A program made the translations under genes and the position numbers. The notes under the pieces were generated by a model, which did no database searches, was not told the origin of the DNA, and was given only the letters and a program-made list of their open reading frames with translations. Below are positions 15,905 through 25,168 of a DNA stretch of 64,000 nucleotides, piece by piece; within the stretch, counting starts at the first letter, position 1; each line of letters opens with the position of its first letter. The stretch spans positions 2,291,573 through 2,355,572 of the forward strand of contig NZ_CP147914.1 of assembly GCF_039645565.1 (NCBI RefSeq), written 5' to 3'. Origin of the DNA: Sulfurimonas sp. HSL1-2 (GTDB lineage Bacteria > Campylobacterota > Campylobacteria > Campylobacterales > Sulfurimonadaceae).

Positions 15905-16870
15905 CTAGTACTTCAACCCGATCTGCTTCAACGCCGCATTGATATGCCGCACCTGCGTATTCCGGTCCCGGCACCACGACGGTGCGATAAGCGTGTCATT
16001 GTCGATCCCCGCGGTTATACGCTGTACGGAGACATACTCAGGCTTCATCTCGATCGCCTTGAGCAGCGTATCGAGGTACTCCTCCTCCGTAATCGGCGTA
16101 AACTCGCCCCGGGCATACTCGTTGGCCAGGGCCGTGCGCGTCACGACGTAGAGGGGGTGGTACTTCACGGAGTCTATCCCCCACTCGTACGCCTTCGCCG
16201 CCGTCTCCAGCATCATTGCCTGTGTCTCTCCCGGCAGGCCGAAAATAAGGTGGCCGCAAACATGCAGGCCGGCAGCCTTGCTCTTCTTGATCCAGTATTC
16301 GACATTGGCGCTGTCATGGCCGCGGTTGATCCGCTCGAGGGTCTCGTCGTAGACGGACTGGATGCCGTATTCGACCCAGATCTCCTTCGTTTTGGCCAGC
16401 TTTGCAAGGTAATCGAGCGTCTCGTCGGTGATACTGTCCGAACGCGTCCCGATACTCAGCCCCACGACGTCATCAAACGAGAGTGCTTTGTCGTAGAGTG
16501 CCTTGAGCGTCTCGAAGGGGGCGTAGGTGTTCGTAAAGGACTGGAAATAGACGAGGAACTTCGTCGCCCCGTATTCGCGACGCAGGCGTTTTGAGAGAAC
16601 ATCGAACTGTTTTTCAAGCTGCTCGAGCTGTTTGGGAAGATAGGGGTTCTCTTCGCTCTGCAGGTTCAGGTGGAAGCCCTTGAGCGGCTGGACCTTGTCC
16701 AGGCTCGGGCTGAAGGAGTCGTTTTCGCAGAAGGTACACCCGCCCCGGGCGACGGTACCGTCGATATTGGGGCAGGTAAAGCCGGAGATGGAGATGGAGA
16801 CTTTGAAGACCTTCTCGCCGAATTTCTCCTGGAGGTAGGTCCCGAAAGTATAGATCTGCTTCGGCTGCAA
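15905..16870 (-). CDS. Radical SAM protein, TIGR01212/YhcC family
   Basis: A 321-residue radical SAM protein of the YhcC family. The cluster cysteines appear in FTCPNIDG ... GGCTFCEN, a family-typical spaced pattern, and later motifs are QSFTNTYAP, IGTRSD, EYGIQS and LIFGLPGET. The biochemical function is not established to my knowledge. The start is a TTG at 16870, with AGGGA just before it and the purF stop 8 bases upstream, so it is co-transcribed with purF. Confidence 0.87.
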   Translation of the reverse strand: MQPKQIYTFGTYLQEKFGEKVFKVSISISGFTCPNIDGTVARGGCTFCENDSFSPSLDKVQPLKGFHLNLQSEENPYLPKQLEQLEKQFDVLSKRLRREYGATKFLVYFQSFTNTYAPFETLKALYDKALSFDDVVGLSIGTRSDSITDETLDYLAKLAKTKEIWVEYGIQSVYDETLERINRGHDSANVEYWIKKSKAAGLHVCGHLIFGLPGETQAMMLETAAKAYEWGIDSVKYHPLYVVTRTALANEYARGEFTPITEEEYLDTLLKAIEMKPEYVSVQRITAGIDNDTLIAPSWCRDRNTQVRHINAALKQIGLKY

Positions 16871-16878
16871 ACGCGTCC

Positions 16879-18231
16879 CTAGACGATGTACTCGCCGGTA
16901 AAGCAGGCGGTACAGTATTCGCTGCCCTCGGCGCGTACCGAACGCATCAGCGCCTCGGTGCTGAGGAAGCCCAGGGAATCCGCCTCGATGTAGTGGCAGA
17001 TCTCTTCGATGCTCATATTTGCCGCGATAAGCTTCTCTTTGTTCGGCGTGTCAACGCCGTAGAAACAGGGATCCGTCGTCGGAGGGCTGGAGATACGCAT
17101 GTGCACCTCGGCCGCGCCCGCCTCTTTGAGCATCCGTACGATACGGCGGCTCGTCGTTCCCCGTACGATGGAGTCGTCGATGACGATGAGGCGTTTCCCC
17201 TCGATCAGTTCGCGGATCGGGGAGAGTTTCATCTTGACCTTGAGATCGCGCATCTCCTGCGTCGGTTCGATAAAGGTACGGCCGACGTAGTGGTTGCGCA
17301 TGATCCCCATTTCGTAGGGGATGCCGCTCTGCTGGGAGTAGCCGATGGCCGCCGGAACGCCCCCGTCTGGGACCGGTACGACCATGTCCGCTTCAATGGG
17401 CTGTTCTTTGGCAAGCTCCACGCCCATGTTCTTGCGCTTCTGGTAGACGTTTTTACCGAAGACTTCGGAGTCCGGACGCGCGAAGTAGACGTATTCGAAA
17501 ATACAGTGTTTCGGGGTGGCGTCGAAGATCTTGAGCGACTGCGGCGCTTTCCCCTTTTCGAAGATGAGCATTTCACCCGGCTCGACGTCACGGATATAGG
17601 TCGCGCCGATCAGATCAAAGGCGCAGGTCTCGGAAGCGACGACATAACCGTCACCGATACGCCCCAGCGCCAACGGTCTGAAACCGAAACGGTCGCGTAC
17701 GGCGAACATCTTGGTGCGGCTGAGGAACACGAGCGAAAAGGCACCTTCGATCTGCTTGACGGCATCGATGATGCGGTCTTTGAGCTTGCCCTGGTTGCTT
17801 TTTGCGATCAGGTGGATCAGGTTCTCCGTGTCCATGGAGCTCTGGAAGATCGCGCCTTCCTTGATGAGCTTGTTGCGGACCTCCTGGGCGTTGGTCAGGT
17901 TCCCGTTGTGGACGATGGAGATCTGCCCCAGGTCGTAATTGGCATGCACCGGCTGGGCATCAAGAATGGAGTCATCCCCGGCCGTCGAATAGCGGGTATG
18001 CCCGATGGCCATGTGCCCTTTGAGGGTGGCCAGCTTCTGTTCATCGAAGACCTGCGTGACAAGGCCGCGGTCCTTGATGGTATGCAGGCGTTCCCCGTCA
18101 CCGGAGCTGATCCCCGCCGCCTCCTGGCCGCGGTGCTGCAGCGAATGCAGGGAGAAATAGGCGAGCTTGGACGCTTCGACGTGGTTAAAGATACCGACGA
18201 CGGCACATTTTTCATTCAGAGATTGACGCAT
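16879..18231 (-). CDS. purF: Amidophosphoribosyltransferase
   Basis: The first enzyme of purine synthesis, transferring glutamine ammonia to PRPP. From the ATG at 18231 the product is 450 residues and begins with a short propeptide MRQSLNEK before Cys9, the nucleophile exposed by self-cleavage. The glutaminase motifs SLQHRGQEAAG and IGHTRYSTAG, the PRPP loop region VIDDSIVRGTT and conserved Cys residues near the C-terminus are seen. The start at 18231 has AGGAG upstream; the longer frame from 18303 would run back into dapB. Order: trxB, dapB, purF, YhcC-like, closely spaced. Confidence 0.96.
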   Translation of the reverse strand: MRQSLNEKCAVVGIFNHVEASKLAYFSLHSLQHRGQEAAGISSGDGERLHTIKDRGLVTQVFDEQKLATLKGHMAIGHTRYSTAGDDSILDAQPVHANYDLGQISIVHNGNLTNAQEVRNKLIKEGAIFQSSMDTENLIHLIAKSNQGKLKDRIIDAVKQIEGAFSLVFLSRTKMFAVRDRFGFRPLALGRIGDGYVVASETCAFDLIGATYIRDVEPGEMLIFEKGKAPQSLKIFDATPKHCIFEYVYFARPDSEVFGKNVYQKRKNMGVELAKEQPIEADMVVPVPDGGVPAAIGYSQQSGIPYEMGIMRNHYVGRTFIEPTQEMRDLKVKMKLSPIRELIEGKRLIVIDDSIVRGTTSRRIVRMLKEAGAAEVHMRISSPPTTDPCFYGVDTPNKEKLIAANMSIEEICHYIEADSLGFLSTEALMRSVRAEGSEYCTACFTGEYIV

Positions 18232-18245
18232 ATGACTCCTTTTAC

Positions 18246-19013
18246 TTACAGCCCGAGGCAGTCGGCGATGGAATAGAGGCCGCTGGGTTGGGTATGCAGC
18301 CACTTCGCCGCACGGATGGCACCTTTTGAGAAGGTGTTGCGGCTGGTGGCAGTATGGTTCAGTTCGATAAACTCCCCGTCGTTGTAGAAACCGACGGTGT
18401 GGCGTCCGACGATGTCGCCGCCGCGCAGCGCCATCACGGCGATCTCGTCACCGGTGCGTTCGCCGATATTGCCGTTACGGCCGCTGACGCGGACCTTGTC
18501 GAGGTCAAGTTCACGGCCCGCCGCCGCCGATTCGGCCAGGGTCAGCGCCGTACCGCTCGGGGCATCTTTCTTGTGGCGGTGGTGCATCTCGACAATCTCG
18601 ATGTCGAACCCTTCCAGGGTCTTGGAAGCGAGGTTCACGAGCTTGTTCAGCAGCGCCACGCCCAGGGACATGTTCGTCGCATAGAGGACCGGCGCCACGC
18701 CGCTGAGCTCTTTGAGCAGGTTGAGCTGGTGGACATTGAGCCCCGTCGTTCCGCTGACCAGCGGTTTGGGCGTTTTCAGCAGGGCTTCGAGCAGCGGCTG
18801 GGCCGCTTCGGGGAGGGAGAAGTCGATAATGATATCCGACGCCGCGACAAAGGCATCCACATCATTGGTCACCAGTGTCCCCTCCGGCAGGGAAGTCTCC
18901 AGAGTGTTGCGGACATAGACCGAAGAGAGCTTCAGCGTCTCCTCCGGCACCAGATCCTCGATCAGCAGTTTGCCTACACGGCCGGTCGCGCCGTAAATTC
19001 CGACATTCACCAT
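18246..19013 (-). CDS. dapB: 4-hydroxy-tetrahydrodipicolinate reductase
   Basis: A 255-residue reductase of the lysine/diaminopimelate pathway. It shows the nucleotide-binding motif YGATGRVG, SGTTGLN and the catalytic/substrate segment EMHHRHKKDAPSGTAL. AGAGG stands 6 bases before the ATG at 19013 but directly touches the ATG at 19019, so the shorter start is preferred. It lies between trxB and purF on one transcript. Confidence 0.94.
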   Translation of the reverse strand: MVNVGIYGATGRVGKLLIEDLVPEETLKLSSVYVRNTLETSLPEGTLVTNDVDAFVAASDIIIDFSLPEAAQPLLEALLKTPKPLVSGTTGLNVHQLNLLKELSGVAPVLYATNMSLGVALLNKLVNLASKTLEGFDIEIVEMHHRHKKDAPSGTALTLAESAAAGRELDLDKVRVSGRNGNIGERTGDEIAVMALRGGDIVGRHTVGFYNDGEFIELNHTATSRNTFSKGAIRAAKWLHTQPSGLYSIADCLGL

Positions 19014-19022
19014 TCTCATCCT

Positions 19023-19967
19023 CTATGCGTTTTGCTTTTCATCAACGTACGTGATCACCTGAAGTGCCGCCGTCGCTCCGTCGCCTGCGGCGCAGACCAC
19101 CTGTTTCGGCGCTTCGATGCGCAGGTCGCCCGCAGCAAATAGCCCCGGCGTACTGGTACGCATGCTGAGGTCCACGATCACCTGCCCCCATTCGTTGACA
19201 TCACAGAGCCAGCTGCCGTCTTCTTGTTTCAGCACGGCGTTGTTGACGTTGTGGCCGACGAAAACGAAGACCCCCGGGATTTCCAGGTCACGGCTGCCGC
19301 CGTCGCGGAAACTCACCCGCAGCCCGGTCACGCCCATCGCATCACCGTAGACCTCTTCGGGCACGGCATCAAGCAGCAGCTCGATATTTTCCGTGTTCAT
19401 GATCCGCTCGATCGTACTCGGGGCGGCACGGAAACGGTCGCGGCGGTGCACCAGATAGACCTTGGAACAGATCTTGGAGAGGTACAGCGCCTCTTCGAGT
19501 GCCGTGTCACCCCCGCCGATCACGGCGACTTCCTTGCCCTTGTAGAAGAAACCGTCACAGGTGGCACAGCTGCTCACCCCGCGGCCGAACAGCTCGTTCT
19601 CGCCGTTGAAGCCCGCACGCTTGGGCGTCGAACCGGTACAGACGATGACGCTGAGCGCTTCGTCGACCTTGCCGTCTTCGCGGGTGATGCGGAAAGTCCC
19701 CTCTTCCGTACGTGAAACATTGGTGACTGCGACCATCTCGTGTTTGAGTCCGAAACGCATACACTGCTCCGGCCACGGCATCATCAGGTCCATGCCGGAG
19801 ATCTCACCGGTCACACCGGGGTAGTTTTCGATTTCGCTGCTGCCCGTGATCTGGCCGCCGGGCATGCCCTGTTCGTACATGACGACATTTTTCAGGCCGC
19901 CGCGCGTGGTGTAGAGTCCGGCTGTCAACCCGGCAGGTCCGCCTCCGATAATGGCACAATCGAGCAT
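19023..19967 (-). CDS. trxB: Thioredoxin reductase
   Basis: A 314-residue flavoprotein that reduces thioredoxin with NADPH. Motifs are [10 protein letters not shown] (FAD), the redox-active SCATCDG, the NADPH-binding [12 protein letters not shown] and the C-terminal FAD motif [14 protein letters not shown] precedes the ATG. trxA lies just upstream on the same strand, 126 bases away, with a hairpin between. Confidence 0.96.
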   Translation of the reverse strand: MLDCAIIGGGPAGLTAGLYTTRGGLKNVVMYEQGMPGGQITGSSEIENYPGVTGEISGMDLMMPWPEQCMRFGLKHEMVAVTNVSRTEEGTFRITREDGKVDEALSVIVCTGSTPKRAGFNGENELFGRGVSSCATCDGFFYKGKEVAVIGGGDTALEEALYLSKICSKVYLVHRRDRFRAAPSTIERIMNTENIELLLDAVPEEVYGDAMGVTGLRVSFRDGGSRDLEIPGVFVFVGHNVNNAVLKQEDGSWLCDVNEWGQVIVDLSMRTSTPGLFAAGDLRIEAPKQVVCAAGDGATAALQVITYVDEKQNA

Positions 19968-20071
19968 GGAAAACCCTTTATTCCCTTACGGTAATTAATG
20001 GAGAAATAATATCGCTAACATACTAAAGATGGACTTTGACACAGAAGCAGTGAGAAGTTTAAAGTTGGGGT

Positions 20072-20087
20072 GCAGGCGAGCGCCTGC
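20072..20087 (-). terminator. Hairpin downstream of trxA
   Basis: GCAGGC (20072-20077) and GCCTGC (20082-20087) form a 6-bp stem with a 4-base loop 7 bases after the trxA stop. There is no T-tract, so it may be a transcript-stabilising hairpin or a weak terminator rather than a full one. Confidence 0.35.
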
Positions 20088-20093
20088 AAAGTA

Positions 20094-20411
20094 TTAGAGG
20101 TGCGCGTTGATTTTTTCTTCGAACGCCTGCTTGGAAGCGGCACCGATCATCTGATCAACGACTTCGCCGTTCTTGAAGATCATGACAGTCGGGATGGAGC
20201 GGATACCGAATTTAACAGCGATGTCCTGCTCTTCGTCCGTGTTCACTTTCGCGATAGTTGCTTTGCCTTCGAAATCTTCAGCAAGCTCTTCGATTACCGG
20301 AGCGATCATACGACAAGGTCCACACCACGGTGCCCAGAAGTCTACCAGTGTAACACCCTCTTTTACAGTTTCCTCAAATGTAGCCGCCGTCAGTTCAACA
20401 TATTTTCCCAT
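20094..20411 (-). CDS. trxA: Thioredoxin
   Basis: A 105-residue thioredoxin with the classical active site WAPWCGPCRM and the downstream RSIPTVMIF cis-Pro loop. It supplies electrons to peroxidases such as the Bcp encoded at 2.3 kb and to reductases. AAAGGA precedes the ATG at 20411. It has an AT-rich upstream region of about 150 bases suited to a strong promoter of its own. Confidence 0.97.
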   Translation of the reverse strand: MGKYVELTAATFEETVKEGVTLVDFWAPWCGPCRMIAPVIEELAEDFEGKATIAKVNTDEEQDIAVKFGIRSIPTVMIFKNGEVVDQMIGAASKQAFEEKINAHL

Positions 20412-20568
20412 TTTGAATTCCTTTCATGAATATCGTGTCTTCATTATACCTGCAAAATTTATAAAGTAAACTTCGCATGATAATTTTTATTATGAAGCTT
20501 TGTCTCCGATATGTTTTTAAATCGGAGAAATATTATCCTATTTAAAATAAGCGGATTCTGAAGGAAGT

Positions 20569-20898
20569 TTACAAAGTAATATTTTCAAGAAGTTCACATG
20601 CGTTTCCGCTGACGATGACGGCATCAAGCACGTAGTCAAGTTCCAGGCGGTGCTTCTTCATGTACGCCTCCGCCGTCATCAGGATTTTGCGTATTTTGGC
20701 CGGCGTGATGTTGTTGGCGGCCTGCTCGAATGTCGGCGCGCTTTTCACCTCGACGATATGCAGCACCCCCTCTTTCATCGCCAGGATGTCGATCTCGCCG
20801 AAGCGGCTGCTGACGTTCCTGTCGATGACCGTGAAGCCGCGCGCCCGCAGAAATTCGACGGCCAGCTGCTCGGCGGCGTCGCCAACGGCCCGGCTCAT
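20569..20898 (-). CDS. YraN family (UPF0102) endonuclease-like protein
   Basis: A 109-residue member of UPF0102, a restriction-endonuclease-like fold. The conserved core SSRFGEIDILAMKEGVLHIVEVKS holds the E-x-D and E-V-K metal-binding residues. The cellular role is not settled. Its ATG overlaps the stop of the formate-dehydrogenase-type gene by four bases. Confidence 0.88.
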   Translation of the reverse strand: MSRAVGDAAEQLAVEFLRARGFTVIDRNVSSRFGEIDILAMKEGVLHIVEVKSAPTFEQAANNITPAKIRKILMTAEAYMKKHRLELDYVLDAVIVSGNACELLENITL

Positions 20899-22967
20899 AC
20901 CGCTTCGGCCCGGACCTTGATCGATTTGAACGCCGCGGTGAGGATCAGCTCGTCGCGCTTGTCCCCGAAGAGGGCATTGATGCGCGAGCCCGCGTGGTGG
21001 AAGGTCGCAAAGAGCGTTCCCGGCTGCACCTTGTCGGTGATCTTGACCCGCAGCGGGGCCGAAGAGCCGTATTCGGTGTGCAGCACCGCCATCTCCGTCG
21101 GGAAAGCCGCCGCATCCGTTTCACTGACCAGCAGGATATCTTCGTCATAACGCTTGTTCAGGCGCTCGGAGGCTTTCGTCTGGGCGGCATTGTTGTAGTG
21201 CGCCAGCGTACGGCCAGTCGTCAGATAGAAACCGTCTTCCACCCGTTTTTTGGCGATCAGCTCGGGGACCATCCCGCGGGGCTGGTACTGGTGGTAGTGG
21301 AACTGCCCCAGACCATCGGGGGTGCGGAAGTCGAGCAGGTGAAGCACCGGAGTGTCTTCCGTGTAAACCGGCCACTGGAGACCGCGTTTGCGGTGGCGTT
21401 CGAGACGCATGTAGGAGGCGCCGCTGAAACGGCGGTGGGCGACTTCGCGCACCTCGTCCCACACCTCGGAGCTGTCTTTGTAGTCGTAGCTACCGCCCAT
21501 CTTGTTATCCAGCATCTGGATCACTTCCCAGTCGTCGGGGAGATCGGACTGTACCAGCGGCTGCGAGAGGTGCAGACGGCGCATCGCGTTGACGTAAACC
21601 CCCGTCTTTTCATAGGCGGACTTGACGCCGACGACGATGTCCGCGCGGTTGGCGACGTCGTTCATCATGATCTCCTGCACCATCAGCAGCTCGAGCTGTT
21701 CGAACGCTTTGTCGATCTTGTTGAGGTTGGGATGGATGTGGGTGATGTCCTCGCCCATGTTGAGCACCGCCTTGATCTTGCCCTCGAGCATCGCGTCGAC
21801 AAGCTGCGGCGTCATCAGCCCCTCTTCCTTGGGTTTCTGGTAATCGGGGTCGTAGTAGGGAAGGCACCCCATGTCGCAGGCGCCCTGGACGTTGTTCTGG
21901 CCGCGCAGCGGCATGAGACCCGCCCCGGTCTGCCCGATGTTCCCTGTCAGCAGCGCGAGGTGGGTGATCGCCATAACCGCGTAGGAACCGTCGAGGTGCT
22001 CGGTGATCCCCAGCCCCCAGAAGATCATCGACTTCTTCACCGCGTACTCGCGGGCGATGTTCGGGATCAGCTTCGAGAGGTGTTCGAAACCGCTGACCTG
22101 CTTGAAATAGTCCGGGTCCGTATAGGGGTCTGCGAGGATCTTCTCTTTGTATTCCTCGAACCACTTCGTGCGCACCGCGATGAACTCTTGATTGTACAGC
22201 TCCTCTTCGATGATGACGCGGGCCATCATATTGAGAATGAGCAGGTTCGCTTCGTGCGGGATGATCGCCTTGTGCTTGGCGAACTTCATCAGCTTGATGT
22301 CGCGCACATCAATGACGGCGAGGTTGTGGTGCTTCTGCGCCGCCTCGACGATGCGGTTGGCAACGATGGGGTGCGCCTCGGTCGTGTTCGAACCGATGAC
22401 GACCATGAACTCCGTCTCATAAATATCGTTGTAGGGGTTCGTCGCCGCCCCCTCGCCGATCGTCGTGCGCATCCCCTTGAGGCTGGGGCTGTGGCAGACG
22501 CGGGCACAGTTGTCGACGTGCGGGGAGTTCATCGTGTGTCGTGTGAACTTCTGGAAGAGGTAGGCGCTCTCGCAGCTCGTACGCGCCCCGCCGATCGCAC
22601 AGAAACTCTTCTCGCCGTGCTTGGACTGGATCTCGCGCAGCTTCATCGCCGCGGCGCTCACCGCCGTGTCGACGTCGCACTCGAACCAGGTCTCATCAAA
22701 ATCATGCAGTTTCCCGCCGAACGCCTCGGCGATGGCCGGGTTCTTCGCCAGGAAACTTTTGCGGATACGCGGTATACGGAGGCGGTTGGCGTCCGTAACG
22801 AAGTCATACCCGTATTTGCCCTTGATGCAGAGCTTGCCCTGCGAGACATAGCCGTCCGCCGATGCGCCGATCTTGACGATCTGGTTGTTCTCGACGTGTC
22901 CCTCGATATCGCAGCCGACGCCGCAGTAGGTACAGACGCTGTCGATCACTTTGACCGAATTGCCCAT
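20895..22967 (-). CDS. Formate dehydrogenase alpha-type molybdopterin oxidoreductase (Cys form)
   Basis: A 690-residue cytoplasmic molybdopterin/tungstopterin enzyme. It opens with the [4Fe-4S] motif CTYCGVGC ... GKLC. The metal ligand is in NCARVCHSPS, Cys replacing the selenocysteine of E. coli FdhH while the neighbouring His is kept, and LRGQNNVQGACDMG holds the conserved Arg. Together these match formate dehydrogenase catalytic subunits. There is no Tat signal, so it is cytoplasmic. No partner subunit is adjacent; yraN overlaps its end. AGGA is 6 bases before the ATG at 22967, better than the ATG at 22973. Confidence 0.87.
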   Translation of the reverse strand: MGNSVKVIDSVCTYCGVGCDIEGHVENNQIVKIGASADGYVSQGKLCIKGKYGYDFVTDANRLRIPRIRKSFLAKNPAIAEAFGGKLHDFDETWFECDVDTAVSAAAMKLREIQSKHGEKSFCAIGGARTSCESAYLFQKFTRHTMNSPHVDNCARVCHSPSLKGMRTTIGEGAATNPYNDIYETEFMVVIGSNTTEAHPIVANRIVEAAQKHHNLAVIDVRDIKLMKFAKHKAIIPHEANLLILNMMARVIIEEELYNQEFIAVRTKWFEEYKEKILADPYTDPDYFKQVSGFEHLSKLIPNIAREYAVKKSMIFWGLGITEHLDGSYAVMAITHLALLTGNIGQTGAGLMPLRGQNNVQGACDMGCLPYYDPDYQKPKEEGLMTPQLVDAMLEGKIKAVLNMGEDITHIHPNLNKIDKAFEQLELLMVQEIMMNDVANRADIVVGVKSAYEKTGVYVNAMRRLHLSQPLVQSDLPDDWEVIQMLDNKMGGSYDYKDSSEVWDEVREVAHRRFSGASYMRLERHRKRGLQWPVYTEDTPVLHLLDFRTPDGLGQFHYHQYQPRGMVPELIAKKRVEDGFYLTTGRTLAHYNNAAQTKASERLNKRYDEDILLVSETDAAAFPTEMAVLHTEYGSSAPLRVKITDKVQPGTLFATFHHAGSRINALFGDKRDELILTAAFKSIKVRAEAV

Positions 22968-23125
22968 GTTCATTCCTGGAAAGCAGACGCCGATTCTGAC
23001 AAACGGCGCATGCCTGAAATTTTTAAAAAAGTCTATCGGTTAGGCGCTTAATCTGCTGTAGCCTGACCTCTTATGGCATATTGTTTCAACATAGTATAAT
23101 AAATCAAAAAAAAGAGATACATTCG

Positions 23126-23839
23126 ATGAATAACAGCCTGCAGGAACGTCACAAACTTCTGGAGATGGGGGCCTTCGCCTATGCCGTCGGCATCGCCAGT
23201 CTTGCCGTCGTGCATCTTCCCCTCATACGCTACGGCGCGCTGCCGCTTCTCGCCGTTTCGCTGCTGGGGATCGGGTATGCCATGCTCTTTGTCGCACGGC
23301 AGGCAAGCCGGCAGGCAACGCTCTTCCAGGGCGTCGCCCTGGTCGCCCTCGTTGCCCTCAGCGGCGTCCTCTACGCCTTCGGTGCCGAATTCGACCAATA
23401 CAAGACACTGAAGCTGCATCACTCCCTGACCGAAGCGGACCGGGCCGCCCATATCAAAACCGTCTGGATGCTTTTGGCAGCGCACACCGCTGCTGCTCTG
23501 CTCTTCGTCGCGGCGCTCTGGGCGCGCACCCGTTCGTTCACGCGCACGCTCATCCCGCTCTTCGCCATCGCCTGGCTGAGCCTTCCCGTCGTCTACCTGC
23601 TGATCCAGCTCTTTGAACGGCTCCTCCCCCTGCTGGAACAGAGCAGTACCCTCTTTCTCTTCCTCGGCTGGCTCGCCGTCACGGCCGGTGTCGGCTACGG
23701 CAGCCACCTGATGACAGGCGGCAAAAAGCTCTATGTCGGCCTGCTGACGCTGCTGAGCTTCGTACTGCCGCCCGTCGGTGCGGTTGCCTTCGTGATTTTC
23801 CTGTTTGTACGCGGGCTGATGCTGCTCAAAGAGTCGTGA
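23126..23839 (+). CDS. Polytopic membrane protein, function unknown
   Basis: A 237-residue protein with about seven hydrophobic segments spread over residues 15-230 and short charged loops; no motif I recognise. After a charged N-terminus (MNNSLQERHK) two segments are separated by RQASRQ, and a soluble stretch KLHHSLTEADRAAHIKT lies mid-protein. The ATG at 23126 is preferred, with AAGAGA upstream. It stands alone, divergent from the formate dehydrogenase gene and convergent with hom. Confidence 0.7.
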   Translation: MNNSLQERHKLLEMGAFAYAVGIASLAVVHLPLIRYGALPLLAVSLLGIGYAMLFVARQASRQATLFQGVALVALVALSGVLYAFGAEFDQYKTLKLHHSLTEADRAAHIKTVWMLLAAHTAAALLFVAALWARTRSFTRTLIPLFAIAWLSLPVVYLLIQLFERLLPLLEQSSTLFLFLGWLAVTAGVGYGSHLMTGGKKLYVGLLTLLSFVLPPVGAVAFVIFLFVRGLMLLKES

Positions 23840-23905
23840 AGCATAAAGAGAGGTGGAGGAGAAGCCGCTTCGGTTCGAAGCGGAGGAGCGGATGCCGAAG
23901 GCGGA

Positions 23906-25168
23906 TCAGACGATCCGGATCATCACCGGTTTGGATGCGACGAAGGAGAGGGCTTCGATCTGTGAAAGCACCTCTTTCATATTCCCCTCTAGCGCATTGT
24001 GTGTCGAGAAGAGCAGGTTTGCAAATCCGCCCGAAGCAGGACGCTGCAGCATCGTCTCGATGGAGATCTCGTATTCGCCGAAGAGCTGGGTAATCTTCGC
24101 CAGTACCCCCGGACGGTCCTCGACCCGGATACGCAGGTAGTACTTGGTGACGATCTCATCGCTCGAACGCAGTTTCAGCCCGTGTTCCAGCGGCGTGTTG
24201 TAGCCGAGCATGGGCGAACGTTTTCCGCCGGCCCGGGCGATGTCGATGATATTCGCGACCACCGCGCTCGCCGTCGCACTGCCGCCGGCCCCCGGTCCGT
24301 AGTAGAGGGTTTCGCCGACACGGTCGCCGATGACGCTGACGCCGTTCATGACGCCGTCGATCTTCGCGATCATCTGCTCCTTGCTGATCAGGGCCGCATG
24401 CACCCGCAGTTCGACCGCGTCGCCGTCGCGCTTGGCGATGCCCAGCAGTTTGACCGCGTAGCCGAACTCTTTCGCAAACGCGATGTCATCCTGGGTAACG
24501 GACTCGATCCCTTCGATCAGGATATCTTCGGGTTTGACGTCGATCCCGTAGGCGATGGAGGCGAGGATCAGCAGCTTGTGCGCCGCGTCGAAGCCCCCGA
24601 TATCAAAGGTCGGGTCCGCCTCGGCGTAGCCGAGTTCCTGGGACTCTTTGAGGATCGCGTCGAAGGCGACACCCTCATCCGTCATTTTCGTGAGCATGTA
24701 GTTGCAGGTACCGTTCATGATCCCCTTGATACTCTCGATGTGGTTGGCGGAGAGGCCGTCGCGCAGCGCGTTGATGATGGGGATCCCCCCGGCGACGCTC
24801 GCTTCGTACTCGAAGGCGAGGTCCCCGGCGAGCTCCTGGAGCTCATAGCGGTGGTACGCCAGGAGGGCCTTGTTCGCCGTGACGACCGCCTTGCCGTTCT
24901 CGAGCGCCTTCTTGACGATGTCGAAAGGGCCTTCGACCCCGCCCATCAGTTCGACGACGATATCGATCTCCGGGTCGTTGACGACCTCGTACGGGTCGCT
25001 GGTGAGGGCGATGTCGATCCCCCGCTCTTTGTTCAGCGTCCGGACGACGCCGGTCTTGACGACGACTTCCGTCCCGGCCCGCGCCGTGATCATCTCCTTG
25101 TTGTCTTCAAGGATCTGCACCACCGCGGTACCGACGGTACCGACACCGATGACACCGACTTTAAGCAT
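23906..25168 (-). CDS. hom: Homoserine dehydrogenase
   Basis: A 420-residue enzyme reducing aspartate semialdehyde to homoserine for threonine and methionine synthesis. The Rossmann motif GVIGVGTVGTAV, the VTANKALLA segment, the GIMNGTCNYML catalytic segment and EADPTFDIGG are clear, and the C-terminal ~80 residues form an ACT domain (RVEDRPGVLAKI) for amino acid feedback. It overlaps the aminotransferase gene by eight bases. Confidence 0.96.
   Translation of the reverse strand: MLKVGVIGVGTVGTAVVQILEDNKEMITARAGTEVVVKTGVVRTLNKERGIDIALTSDPYEVVNDPEIDIVVELMGGVEGPFDIVKKALENGKAVVTANKALLAYHRYELQELAGDLAFEYEASVAGGIPIINALRDGLSANHIESIKGIMNGTCNYMLTKMTDEGVAFDAILKESQELGYAEADPTFDIGGFDAAHKLLILASIAYGIDVKPEDILIEGIESVTQDDIAFAKEFGYAVKLLGIAKRDGDAVELRVHAALISKEQMIAKIDGVMNGVSVIGDRVGETLYYGPGAGGSATASAVVANIIDIARAGGKRSPMLGYNTPLEHGLKLRSSDEIVTKYYLRIRVEDRPGVLAKITQLFGEYEISIETMLQRPASGGFANLLFSTHNALEGNMKEVLSQIEALSFVASKPVMIRIV

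Noticed and set aside
15747-15977. Short minus-strand frame in the intergenic repeat with a peptide similar to one in copy A
   Set aside because: The similarity arises because the DNA repeat is shared; the stem changes keep base pairing rather than protein sequence, and no ribosome binding site is present.
20994-23051. 685-codon plus-strand reading frame
   Set aside because: Complement of the formate-dehydrogenase-type gene, which carries clear Fe-S and molybdenum motifs.
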